Assembly: GCA_021779235.1 (NCBI GenBank)
Contig: JAJYBA010000072.1
Coordinates: forward strand, 1-7,631
DNA length: 7,631 nucleotides
DNA from: Bacillota bacterium
GTDB taxonomy: Bacteria > Bacillota > Clostridia > Clostridiales > Clostridiaceae
Direction of reading: 5' to 3'
The translations under genes and the position numbers were made by a program. The notes below the pieces were generated by a model that was given only the letters and a program-made list of their open reading frames with translations, did not search any database and was not told where the DNA came from. Positions 1-5,655 of the stretch are shown here, piece after piece; positions within the stretch are counted from its first letter, which is position 1; each line of letters begins with the position of its first letter.

Positions 1-566
1 TGACTTACAATTTTGCCATCTTTCTTTATAAACATATGCACGCCTTCCTTAGTTTTAATTCTGGTTGAAATCTGTTCATATCTGCTATCTACTCCTGAAG
101 AATACAAACCAGAAAATCCTTCTATCTGTTCATAGGCCAGTGCAATGTCCATTGCATCTATGTGTTCTGCAATTTCAACCTCTGATGTATCTTTAAGAAG
201 TTTTGAAGTATTTACAAGCTCACAAAAATACATATCTCTTTTTGAATACTTGTTTTTTAATACTGGATAAAACAATTCAATTACTGCAAGCTTTCCACTA
301 ATTATCTTTACATCTCTAGTGCTCAGTAAGTTTTCTATTTCATTAATTTCTAAATCTAAATTCTTACTATAAATAATAAAATTATCGTGGTAGCGCAGCA
401 CAATACCCACTAGTTTATCACCTGAGGTTTGAATCCAGACCTCCTGAAAATCAGTATCAAATCCAAAATTCTCAATATCGCCTATTATAAATAAGTTTAT
501 ATTAGACTCCTCTAAACAGTAATTCATTATTGACTCTCTGTGTTTTTCCGTTGCCTTCGTTAACAT
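1..566 (-). CDS. GNAT-family N-acetyltransferase, N-terminal 188 codons (C-terminus beyond window)
   Basis: An uninterrupted reading frame runs leftward from an ATG at 566 to the window edge and starts MLTKATEKHRESIMNYCLEE. The start is fixed by an AGGAG (573-577) six bases upstream, overlapping the stop codon of the preceding SAM-hydrolase gene. The visible part has the N-terminal segment typical of two-part predicted acetyltransferases (COG3393-like): ESNINLFIIGDIENFGF, then a strand pair with EVWIQ and VGIVLRYHDNFIIYS, a helical middle, and SRYEQISTRIKTKEG followed by HMFIKKDGKIVS. That last stretch looks like the strands just before the acetyl-CoA-binding loop, so the catalytic GNAT motif A (R/Q-x-x-G-x-G/A) would lie off the left edge and cannot be confirmed. 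It is the last visible gene of the ECF/SAM-hydrolase operon. The acetyl acceptor is unknown. The family call comes from recognising the N-terminal pattern, so it is moderate. Confidence 0.72.
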   Translation of the reverse strand, partial: MLTKATEKHRESIMNYCLEESNINLFIIGDIENFGFDTDFQEVWIQTSGDKLVGIVLRYHDNFIIYSKNLDLEINEIENLLSTRDVKIISGKLAVIELFYPVLKNKYSKRDMYFCELVNTSKLLKDTSEVEIAEHIDAMDIALAYEQIEGFSGLYSSGVDSRYEQISTRIKTKEGVHMFIKKDGKIVS

Positions 567-572
567 AATTCA

Positions 573-577
573 CTCCT
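573..577 (-). promoter_or_regulatory. Ribosome binding site of the GNAT gene, overlapping the upstream stop codon
   Basis: On the coding strand the sequence is TAGGAG, where TAG (576-578) is the stop of the SAM-hydrolase gene and AGGAG is the Shine-Dalgarno sequence, six bases before the ATG at 566. This decides the GNAT start and suggests translational coupling of the two genes. Confidence 0.8.
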
Positions 578-1418
578 ACTTTTCAAATTCGACTGTCCAT
601 TCAAAGCCAAAACTTAAATTATATTTTTCACATAGATTTCCTTGTGTAATTGCCATTGCCACCTTCATAAGCTCGTTATTATAAATCATAACAGCTCCTT
701 TTTCTGCAAAACCAAAAGATTTATGAAACAGCACCCTATCCTTATACATTTCTTTTCCTTGATGTTTTATAGTTACATTAAGGTAATCACCATAATTAAA
801 GCCAGCCTCTGTAAACATAGCTAATGGAATGTTAGTCCATAAGTTTCCAAAATTAGGATCATTAATTTCAAAATTTCCGAAAACCTTATCATCCTTTATG
901 GAAGGCTCAGGAATAGTGAATTCTACAATTTCACTTATGCTATATGCCTGTCCTACCTCTTCATAAGAAATTATCCCACTAGCAAGTTTTGCAGCACAAT
1001 AACCAAATAAATCACGACCATGAAAAATACTTACACCTTCAGTGTTTTTGCCACGCAAACGGTTCTTTGTTTCATCTATCTCTCTTATTTCTGTAATTCC
1101 AACCCATTTTTTAAGGTGAGTTAGCGCACCATTATCTGGGGTAACCACATAGTATCCATCCACAGTTTTTGCAACACACGCTTTTCTGTGGGTGCCCACC
1201 CCTGGGTCTACAACAGAAACGAAAATTGTGCCTTCTGGCCAAAATCTCATAGACTGAAATAGTCTGTAGGAGGCACTCTGAATATCGTACTGTGGAATTT
1301 CGTGGGTGCCATCAAAAATTTCAAGTTCCCTATCAACGGTTTTAACCACCCCATACATTGCACATACTGCGCCTTCTTTGTAGGTGAAATCTGTTTGAAA
1401 AACTAATATTGGTTTCAT
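576..1418 (-). CDS. S-adenosyl-L-methionine hydroxide adenosyltransferase (SAM hydrolase, DUF62)
   Basis: This cytoplasmic enzyme is expected to convert SAM plus hydroxide into adenosine and L-methionine. The 280-residue protein has the family layout: an N-terminal domain opening FQTDF (7-11), with IFDGTHEIP (34-42), VSVVDPGVGTHR (67-78), TPDNGALT (93-100) and FHGRDLFG (132-139), then a smaller C-terminal barrel with FGNLWTNIP. D71, R78 and H133 match the Asp-Arg-His triad that activates water in the hydrolase branch. Fluorinase and chlorinase relatives have Tyr-Pro-Ala-type residues in place of the DPGVG loop. The long loop that fluorinase inserts between the R strand and the TPDNG strand is absent. 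Both points favour hydrolysis over halogenation. The gene starts 13 bp after the EcfT stop behind a full AGGAGG and is followed after 9 bp by the GNAT gene. The family is secure; the physiological reason for destroying SAM is not known for most members. Confidence 0.9.
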   Translation of the reverse strand: MKPILVFQTDFTYKEGAVCAMYGVVKTVDRELEIFDGTHEIPQYDIQSASYRLFQSMRFWPEGTIFVSVVDPGVGTHRKACVAKTVDGYYVVTPDNGALTHLKKWVGITEIREIDETKNRLRGKNTEGVSIFHGRDLFGYCAAKLASGIISYEEVGQAYSISEIVEFTIPEPSIKDDKVFGNFEINDPNFGNLWTNIPLAMFTEAGFNYGDYLNVTIKHQGKEMYKDRVLFHKSFGFAEKGAVMIYNNELMKVAMAITQGNLCEKYNLSFGFEWTVEFEK

Positions 1419-1427
1419 TATTCTTTT

Positions 1428-1433
1428 CCTCCT
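1428..1433 (-). promoter_or_regulatory. AGGAGG ribosome binding site of the SAM-hydrolase gene
   Basis: A perfect AGGAGG lies nine bases before the ATG at 1418 and overlaps the TAG stop of the EcfT gene (1432-1434; coding strand TAGGAGG). It fixes the start and is the strongest ribosome binding site in the operon, so the enzyme may be made at a higher rate than the transporter subunits. Confidence 0.85.
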
Positions 1434-2265
1434 ATATAAACGGATTATAAAAACGGCTCTTGTTTACAAAAACTGAAACTAAAATTGTTGCAATAAAAAT
1501 TAATGCTGAAATTGTAATAGCCGTGTAATCTTCAATTGTAAGCTTTTTCTTAGTATACCAAGTACGACTTTTGCTTTTTCCAAAGCCACGTAAATCCATA
1601 GCATTACTTATAAGTTCTATTTTGTCTAAGGTAGAGAAAATTAATGGTATAATTATCAAAAGTGCATTCTTAAACCTATCTCTAAATTTTGCCTTTCGGG
1701 ATAGATCTAAACCTCTTGCCTGTTGTGATAGGCTAATTTCTTGATATTCTCTCTGTACGTCTGGGAAATATCGTAGGGTTAGTGAAACAGCAACTGCTGC
1801 CTTATAGTTAACTCCAATACCACTTAAAGCAGCTGCAAATTCACTTGGATTGGTAGTCAAAAGAAATATTATTCCAAGTGGAATAACAGAAGCATATTTT
1901 AAAAACTTAGTGCCTTGGTAAAGTAGCTGTTCTAAGGTTAATGTATAGCTTCCAAAGATAGAAAAGATTTGGTGACGGGTACCATAAATTTGGACTCCTC
2001 GTTCCGGGGAGAACAAATAGGTTATAACTGCATTTGTAAGAAGGAATATTAAAACATAAATTACCATTAGTCGTATTTGAGAATATTTTATTTTAGAAAC
2101 TCTTAACATTAGAAAAGAAAAAACCATTATTAAAAGAATACTCCTTATGTCATAAGAGAACATAACTGCACAGGTTAAAAATAAAAAGCAAATTAATTTA
2201 GTTAGTCCAGAAAGTCTATGAATATAGGTATCAATTAAGTTATACGAAAATAGCTTCATCTTCAT
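1432..2265 (-). CDS. ECF transporter transmembrane coupling protein (T component)
   Basis: The 277-residue membrane protein (CbiQ/EcfT family) couples the two ATPase domains to the substrate-binding S component. Hydrophobic segments are seen near residues 22-39, 42-55, 65-85, 122-137 and 246-267, matching the family's multi-helix plan. The long amphipathic stretch between them carries the two coupling-helix motifs that dock into the ATPases: QQARGLDLS (A183-R184-G185) and NAMDLRGFG (R226-G227). Both arginines are present, so the subunit looks functional. The start overlaps the ATPase stop as ATGA (2262-2265), with a GAGGGGG about ten bases upstream. A second ATG two codons in (MKM) is an alternative start. 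Its dedicated operon partners are the S component and the fused ATPase, as in group I ECF systems. Confidence 0.9.
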   Translation of the reverse strand: MKMKLFSYNLIDTYIHRLSGLTKLICFLFLTCAVMFSYDIRSILLIMVFSFLMLRVSKIKYSQIRLMVIYVLIFLLTNAVITYLFSPERGVQIYGTRHQIFSIFGSYTLTLEQLLYQGTKFLKYASVIPLGIIFLLTTNPSEFAAALSGIGVNYKAAVAVSLTLRYFPDVQREYQEISLSQQARGLDLSRKAKFRDRFKNALLIIIPLIFSTLDKIELISNAMDLRGFGKSKSRTWYTKKKLTIEDYTAITISALIFIATILVSVFVNKSRFYNPFI

Positions 2266-3974
2266 ATGTTACGTAACCCCCTCTCATATTCTATAAAACT
2301 TTGAACAAATGACGTTCCATCACTTATACCTGTGATTTGAGCAAGGTTATAGAGAGAGGTTTCTTTTAAGTTTGCTTCTTTTATTACCTCACCATCCGTT
2401 AAAATTATAGCCGCCTGAGTATCTGCAATTTTCTTACCACCAGCTAAAACTATGGCACGGGGGGTGTATTCCAGCATAAGGTGCATATCATGAGTAATCA
2501 TAATAATAGTTACCCCTAATTTATTTATTTCCAGTAAAAATTTCATTATTTCACTGTAATGACGATAATCTTGCCCAGCGGTTGGTTCATCAAGAATTAG
2601 AATCTTTGGATTTAATACTAAAATAGAAGCAATGGTTACCCTCTTCTTTTGCCCATAACTTAGTGCTGATATAGGCCATTCTCTAAAGGGAGCCAATCCA
2701 CAAACCGTTAAAATCTTCTCCACTCGCTTACTTATCTCTTCTTCCTTAACCTTTCTTAAACGAAGGCCTAAGGCAATCTCATCATAAATCATAGGCTTTG
2801 AAATCATTTGATTTGGATTTTGCATTACAACACCCACGATTTCAGCGCGTTCTCTTATAGTTTTATCTTTTATATCTTCATCATAATAATAAATATTACC
2901 TGTATCTTCTTTTACAAATCCACAGATTATTTTTGAAAGAGTTGATTTACCTGCCCCGTTTTTACCAACGATAGACACCATTTCCCCTTCTTTAATATCA
3001 ATGCTAACATTGTCTAGTATTTGATTAATGCCATTATAGGAAAAAGATACCTCGTTAAGCCTAAGTATAGATGGCTTATTGCTTTCTCTGTTTTGTGGCG
3101 AAATGGATTTATCCCAAGCTTTTAAGATATCTTTTGTAGTTTCCACATTTAAGGTATTTATGTGACCAGGGTACATTTCAGGAGTGACTTTTATACCAGC
3201 ATGTTTTAAGGCTGTGATATAAAGGGGCTCTCTTATGCCATTTTCAATTAAAATTTCCGAGGAAACTAATTGATCAGCGTTCATATCTGCAACAATTCTG
3301 CCCTCCTTCATAACAATAATTCTATCAATGTCACAATGCAGCACATCCTCTAGCCTGTGTTCAATTATAATAATAGTCTTATTAGACTGTTTGTGAATAT
3401 CGTCTATTATTTCTATAGCCATCTTACCTGTTGCAGGATCTAAATTAGCTAGTGGCTCATCGAAGAGTAATATATCTACGTCATCAATCATAACACCAGC
3501 AAGGGCTGACCTTTGTTTTTGGCCTCCAGATAGTTCGAAAGGTGATGAAGTAAGCCACTTATCCATATCTACCATACTTGCTACATTTTTCACTCTTTCA
3601 TGCATTTCTGTAGCCTTAACATTATCATTTTCTAAAGCAAAGGCTATATCTTCACCAACAGTTAACCCAACAAACTGCCCATCAGAATCTTGCAGCACTG
3701 TACCTATCATTTTGGATAATTTAAAAATGTTCTGCAGCTTTGTTTCTAAGTCATTAATCTTTAAACTTCCATTGATCTCACCCTTATAGGAAAAAGGAAT
3801 TAGTCCATTTAAGCAATGACCCAGTGTGCTTTTGCCACTACCACTAGGACCTACTATTAATATTTTTTCTCCAGGGTAGATTTTTAAATTTATATCATTT
3901 AAAGTTGGCTTAGCTTGGCTGAAATACTGAAAATTAAAATTTTCGAATTCTATAATTGGCTTCTTCATCATCAT
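2262..3974 (-). CDS. ECF transporter fused double ATPase (A-A' components in one chain)
   Basis: The 570-residue protein contains two complete ABC nucleotide-binding domains and powers the ECF importer from the cytoplasmic face. Domain 1 (about 6-250): Walker A GPSGSGKST (42-50), Q-loop Q95, signature LSGGQ (148-152), Walker B LLFDEP (169-174), D-loop LDP and switch H206. Domain 2 (about 304-550): Walker A GKNGAGKST (337-345), Q385, signature LSYGQ (438-442), Walker B LILDEP (459-464) and switch H495. All key residues are present in both halves; only the second signature departs from LSGGQ, at one position. The length is normal for the fused A-A' subunits of dedicated ECF systems (YkoD-like). 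The gene begins with three consecutive ATG codons. GGGGA (3980-3984) lies five bases from the first and eight from the second, so the true start could be at 3971. It is 32 bp after the S-component gene. Confidence 0.93.
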   Translation of the reverse strand: MMMKKPIIEFENFNFQYFSQAKPTLNDINLKIYPGEKILIVGPSGSGKSTLGHCLNGLIPFSYKGEINGSLKINDLETKLQNIFKLSKMIGTVLQDSDGQFVGLTVGEDIAFALENDNVKATEMHERVKNVASMVDMDKWLTSSPFELSGGQKQRSALAGVMIDDVDILLFDEPLANLDPATGKMAIEIIDDIHKQSNKTIIIIEHRLEDVLHCDIDRIIVMKEGRIVADMNADQLVSSEILIENGIREPLYITALKHAGIKVTPEMYPGHINTLNVETTKDILKAWDKSISPQNRESNKPSILRLNEVSFSYNGINQILDNVSIDIKEGEMVSIVGKNGAGKSTLSKIICGFVKEDTGNIYYYDEDIKDKTIRERAEIVGVVMQNPNQMISKPMIYDEIALGLRLRKVKEEEISKRVEKILTVCGLAPFREWPISALSYGQKKRVTIASILVLNPKILILDEPTAGQDYRHYSEIMKFLLEINKLGVTIIMITHDMHLMLEYTPRAIVLAGGKKIADTQAAIILTDGEVIKEANLKETSLYNLAQITGISDGTSFVQSFIEYERGLRNI

Positions 3975-4006
3975 TCACTTCCCCATTTATTTTACTAATA
4001 ACAAGG

Positions 4007-4564
4007 TTATCTCATGTTTAAACTTCCTTTTTTGGTTCTTGTAGCTGCATAAGAAATTAAAAGCAAAGTACCTATAACTCCTGCACTAATTGAGTTCATT
4101 ACTGCTGCAACGGCGCCCTGTGTGAAAACTAGATTAGCAGGCTCACTATAAATAACAATATCTAATATTGGAGCAACAACTATCCATGCCAAAATATTTC
4201 CAAGCACTTGAATGCTGTTAAAAATTAGGATGTCCTTTAGTTTAAACTCTCCTTCTTCAACCTTTGTTCTCTTGTAGGAAAATCCAAATATTACTCCGGA
4301 AACTCCACTTGCAATAACCCAGCTCCACCATGGTGAACCATACTGTATAGCATCACTTAAAGCATGCCCAATAAAAGCAATTAACCCACCTGCAATTGGC
4401 CCAAAGAGTGCTGCGAAAAAGGCACTTAAGCCATAAGCAGTTTGAAAACTTGTTTCTGGAATTGGAGATGGCACCTTAATGTACATGAATAAGAGCATGA
4501 AAACTGCAGCCCCTAGACCTGTAGCAACAATGGTTTTTGTGGTTACTTTGAAATAATCTTTCAT
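4007..4564 (-). CDS. ECF transporter substrate-binding S component (UPF0397 / ECF-ribofla_trS type)
   Basis: The 185-residue integral membrane protein should set the specificity of the ECF importer encoded by this operon. It resembles the UPF0397 family closely: an N-terminal helix VVATG-like stretch (12-20, rich in small residues, the usual contact face with EcfT), FQTAYGLSAFFAALFGPIAG (40-59), GFIGHALxDxIQYGSPWWSW-like core here as FIGHALSDAIQ (64-74) and YGSPWWSWV (75-83), a charged cytoplasmic loop (98-110) and further helices near 113-138 and 146-173. It starts at an ATG eight bases after GGGGGA. Databases often label this family riboflavin transporter, but the solute of these members is not settled. 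Nothing local points to riboflavin, while the enzyme in the same operon uses SAM. The S-component call is firm; the substrate is open. Confidence 0.88.
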   Translation of the reverse strand: MKDYFKVTTKTIVATGLGAAVFMLLFMYIKVPSPIPETSFQTAYGLSAFFAALFGPIAGGLIAFIGHALSDAIQYGSPWWSWVIASGVSGVIFGFSYKRTKVEEGEFKLKDILIFNSIQVLGNILAWIVVAPILDIVIYSEPANLVFTQGAVAAVMNSISAGVIGTLLLISYAATRTKKGSLNMR

Positions 4565-4610
4565 AAATTTTTCCCCCTTTTATATTAAAATATGGATATC
4601 ATTTTATAGT

Positions 4611-5348
4611 CTAAATTTTAAAAGATAAATCATATTTATCAGGAATAAAGTAAAATTTGCATCTTGCTATACTTTCCTGAAGTTCATTGTATAAAATCTC
4701 TTCAATATATATAATTGGTTCATTATCCTGAATCTGAAGGAAAGATGTAATATTATCTTCAGCATGCACAAGCTTAACATTAACCTTAGCAGATGTAGCC
4801 ATCTCAAATATGATTTTATTAATTAGCTTGGATACTTCTTCTTCAGAATTTAAGTCAATATTGCAATTGTTAATATACTTAACAGGAATTTGTATAAAGG
4901 AGTGTGCAACTGGAAGTTTGTCTACTAAGTATATGTTGTTGCTTGCCATAACAATCTCATTTGCTTTTATATTCAGTTTTTGCTTAGCAATATCAGTTGG
5001 TGGCGCGAAATTATAGGAAATATCAATCTCATCAATTTCCTCTTTTGTGCACTGAATTATTGGATTTATTATGACACTATTGGTGACTACCTCATCTTCT
5101 TCCTTAATGGTAACAAAGGTTCCTTTACCTTGATGCTTTGATATGAGGCCATCTTCAGCTAAAATCGTTAAAGCTTGTCTTAATGTGTTTCTACTTACAT
5201 TATATCTTTCAGAAAGATCAGTTTCCCCAGGAAGTTGTGTTCCATTTTTATATAGGCCATTTATGATATCAGAATAAAGCATATTATAAATAGCTACATA
5301 TGAAGGTATTTTTTCATTCGATACACTTATAATTTTTTTCTCTCTCAT
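4611..5348 (-). CDS. GntR-family transcriptional regulator, HutC/UTRA type
   Basis: The 245-residue DNA-binding regulator is most likely the local, autoregulating repressor of this operon. Residues 15-80 are a classic GntR winged helix-turn-helix: PSYVAIYNMLYSDIINGLY, then GTQLPGETDLSERYNVSR, the recognition helix NTLRQALTIL (54-63), EDGLISKHQGKGTFV as the wing. Residues 95-245 fit the UTRA ligand-binding fold, with VDKLPVAHSFIQIP (142-155) and EPIIYIEEILY (210-220) as the recognisable strands. The effector would be a small molecule, plausibly the ECF solute or a product made from it; this is inference. It is the first gene after the promoter at 5472-5500 and has GGGG eight bases before its ATG. 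It is followed by the S-component gene after 46 bp, with no terminator visible between. Confidence 0.9.
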   Translation of the reverse strand: MREKKIISVSNEKIPSYVAIYNMLYSDIINGLYKNGTQLPGETDLSERYNVSRNTLRQALTILAEDGLISKHQGKGTFVTIKEEDEVVTNSVIINPIIQCTKEEIDEIDISYNFAPPTDIAKQKLNIKANEIVMASNNIYLVDKLPVAHSFIQIPVKYINNCNIDLNSEEEVSKLINKIIFEMATSAKVNVKLVHAEDNITSFLQIQDNEPIIYIEEILYNELQESIARCKFYFIPDKYDLSFKI

Positions 5349-5391
5349 TTTGTTTACCCCATATCATTTTAAAATTATTTACCTTAAACTT

Positions 5392-5405
5392 GTAAATATA
5401 TTTAC
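5392..5405. repeat. Perfect 14-bp palindrome GTAAATATATTTAC in the operon leader
   Basis: GTAAATATATTTAC reads the same on both strands and lies about 60-75 nt into the predicted leader, 44 bp before the regulator's ATG. It differs in sequence from the TTGTTtAACAA pair. It may be a second operator or a chance palindrome in AT-rich DNA. Confidence 0.4.
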
Positions 5406-5428
5406 TTACTTAACTTTTTAATAATTAC

Positions 5429-5466
5429 TAAGTTGTTTAACAATTATTTACTTGTTTAACAACTTA
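5429..5466. promoter_or_regulatory. Paired palindromes TTGTTtAACAA, candidate GntR operator
   Basis: The 11-bp near-palindrome TTGTTTAACAA occurs at 5433-5443 and again at 5452-5462, centres 19 bp apart, about two helical turns. The pair also forms a larger inverted repeat: 15-base arms at 5429-5443 and 5452-5466, one mismatch, 8-base spacer. It covers about +1 to +37 relative to the predicted transcription start, where a bound repressor would block initiation or early elongation. GntR proteins bind as dimers to short palindromes, so this is the best candidate site for the adjacent regulator. In RNA the same arms could form a hairpin at the 5' end. Confidence 0.6.
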
Positions 5467-5471
5467 ATACA

Positions 5472-5500
5472 ATTATATATTTTTAGGTAAATATTGTCAA
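5472..5500 (-). promoter_or_regulatory. Consensus sigma-A promoter of the gntR-ECF-SAM hydrolase operon
   Basis: On the minus strand TTGACA (5495-5500), a 17-bp spacer and TATAAT (5472-5477) match both consensus hexamers perfectly. Transcription should start near 5465, giving a leader of about 117 nt before the regulator's ATG at 5348. A promoter this strong usually needs a repressor, in keeping with the first gene being a GntR regulator and with the palindromes just downstream. Confidence 0.88.
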
Positions 5501-5558
5501 TACTCCAAATGTTAAATAATAATAAAATAAAAACCCATATACATTAGAACAAATATAA

Positions 5559-5592
5559 AAGTCCTCTCTATCACAAGAAGACTTGAGAAGTC
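5559..5592 (+). repeat. Imperfect hairpin with alternative pairing upstream of the tocopherol-cyclase-like gene
   Basis: AAGTCCTCT (5559-5567) pairs with AGAAGACTT (5576-5584), one mismatch, 8-base loop. The GACTT at 5580-5584 can instead pair with AAGTC at 5588-5592 around a 3-base centre, making a compact palindrome that overlaps the weak rightward -35. It could be an operator; no known family is recognised. Confidence 0.3.
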
Positions 5593-5611
5593 ATTTGTAT
5601 TACAACATAAA
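5583..5611 (+). promoter_or_regulatory. Possible weak promoter for the tocopherol-cyclase-like gene
   Basis: TTGAGA (5583-5588), a 17-bp spacer and CATAAA (5606-5611) give a partial sigma-A match, 5 of 6 and 4 of 6 at best. It is the best-placed candidate for the gene starting at 5656, but other TATAAA-like boxes (for example at 5624-5629) lack a credible -35. Confidence 0.35.
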
Positions 5612-5655
5612 ATTAGGTAAGAATATAAAAGATTAAGCTTTATAAGGAGTATATA

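Larger units (their letters stand above)
5349..5655. other. Divergent intergenic control region (307 bp, very AT-rich)
   Basis: This stretch separates the leftward GntR/ECF operon from the rightward tocopherol-cyclase-like gene. It contains a consensus leftward promoter, two copies of an 11-bp palindrome, a separate perfect 14-bp palindrome, an imperfect hairpin and a weak rightward promoter, each listed on its own. No small reading frame with a ribosome binding site, no tRNA and no recognisable riboswitch was seen. In particular, there is no GC-rich conserved core of FMN, TPP, SAM or cobalamin type in the roughly 117-nt leader of the ECF operon. Confidence 0.85.

Noticed and set aside
642..824. 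A 60-codon open frame on the plus strand
   Set aside because: It lies wholly inside the SAM-hydrolase gene on the other strand, has no ribosome binding site and gives a low-complexity protein; it is a shadow.
4565..4610. A separate promoter or terminator between gntR and the S-component gene
   Set aside because: There are TATA-like words and a 6-bp TAAAAT/ATTTTA pairing, but no -35 at proper spacing and no GC-rich stem, so read-through from the upstream promoter is the simpler view.
4810..5016. A 68-codon hydrophobic open frame on the plus strand
   Set aside because: It is antisense to the UTRA domain of the GntR gene, whose family match is strong. Its hydrophobic look is an expected effect of reading AT-rich DNA backwards.
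5349..5465. A riboswitch in the leader of the ECF operon
   Set aside because: The leader is almost entirely A/T with palindromes only; none of the conserved GC-containing cores of FMN, TPP, SAM or cobalamin riboswitches can be seen. A covariance-model search would settle it.
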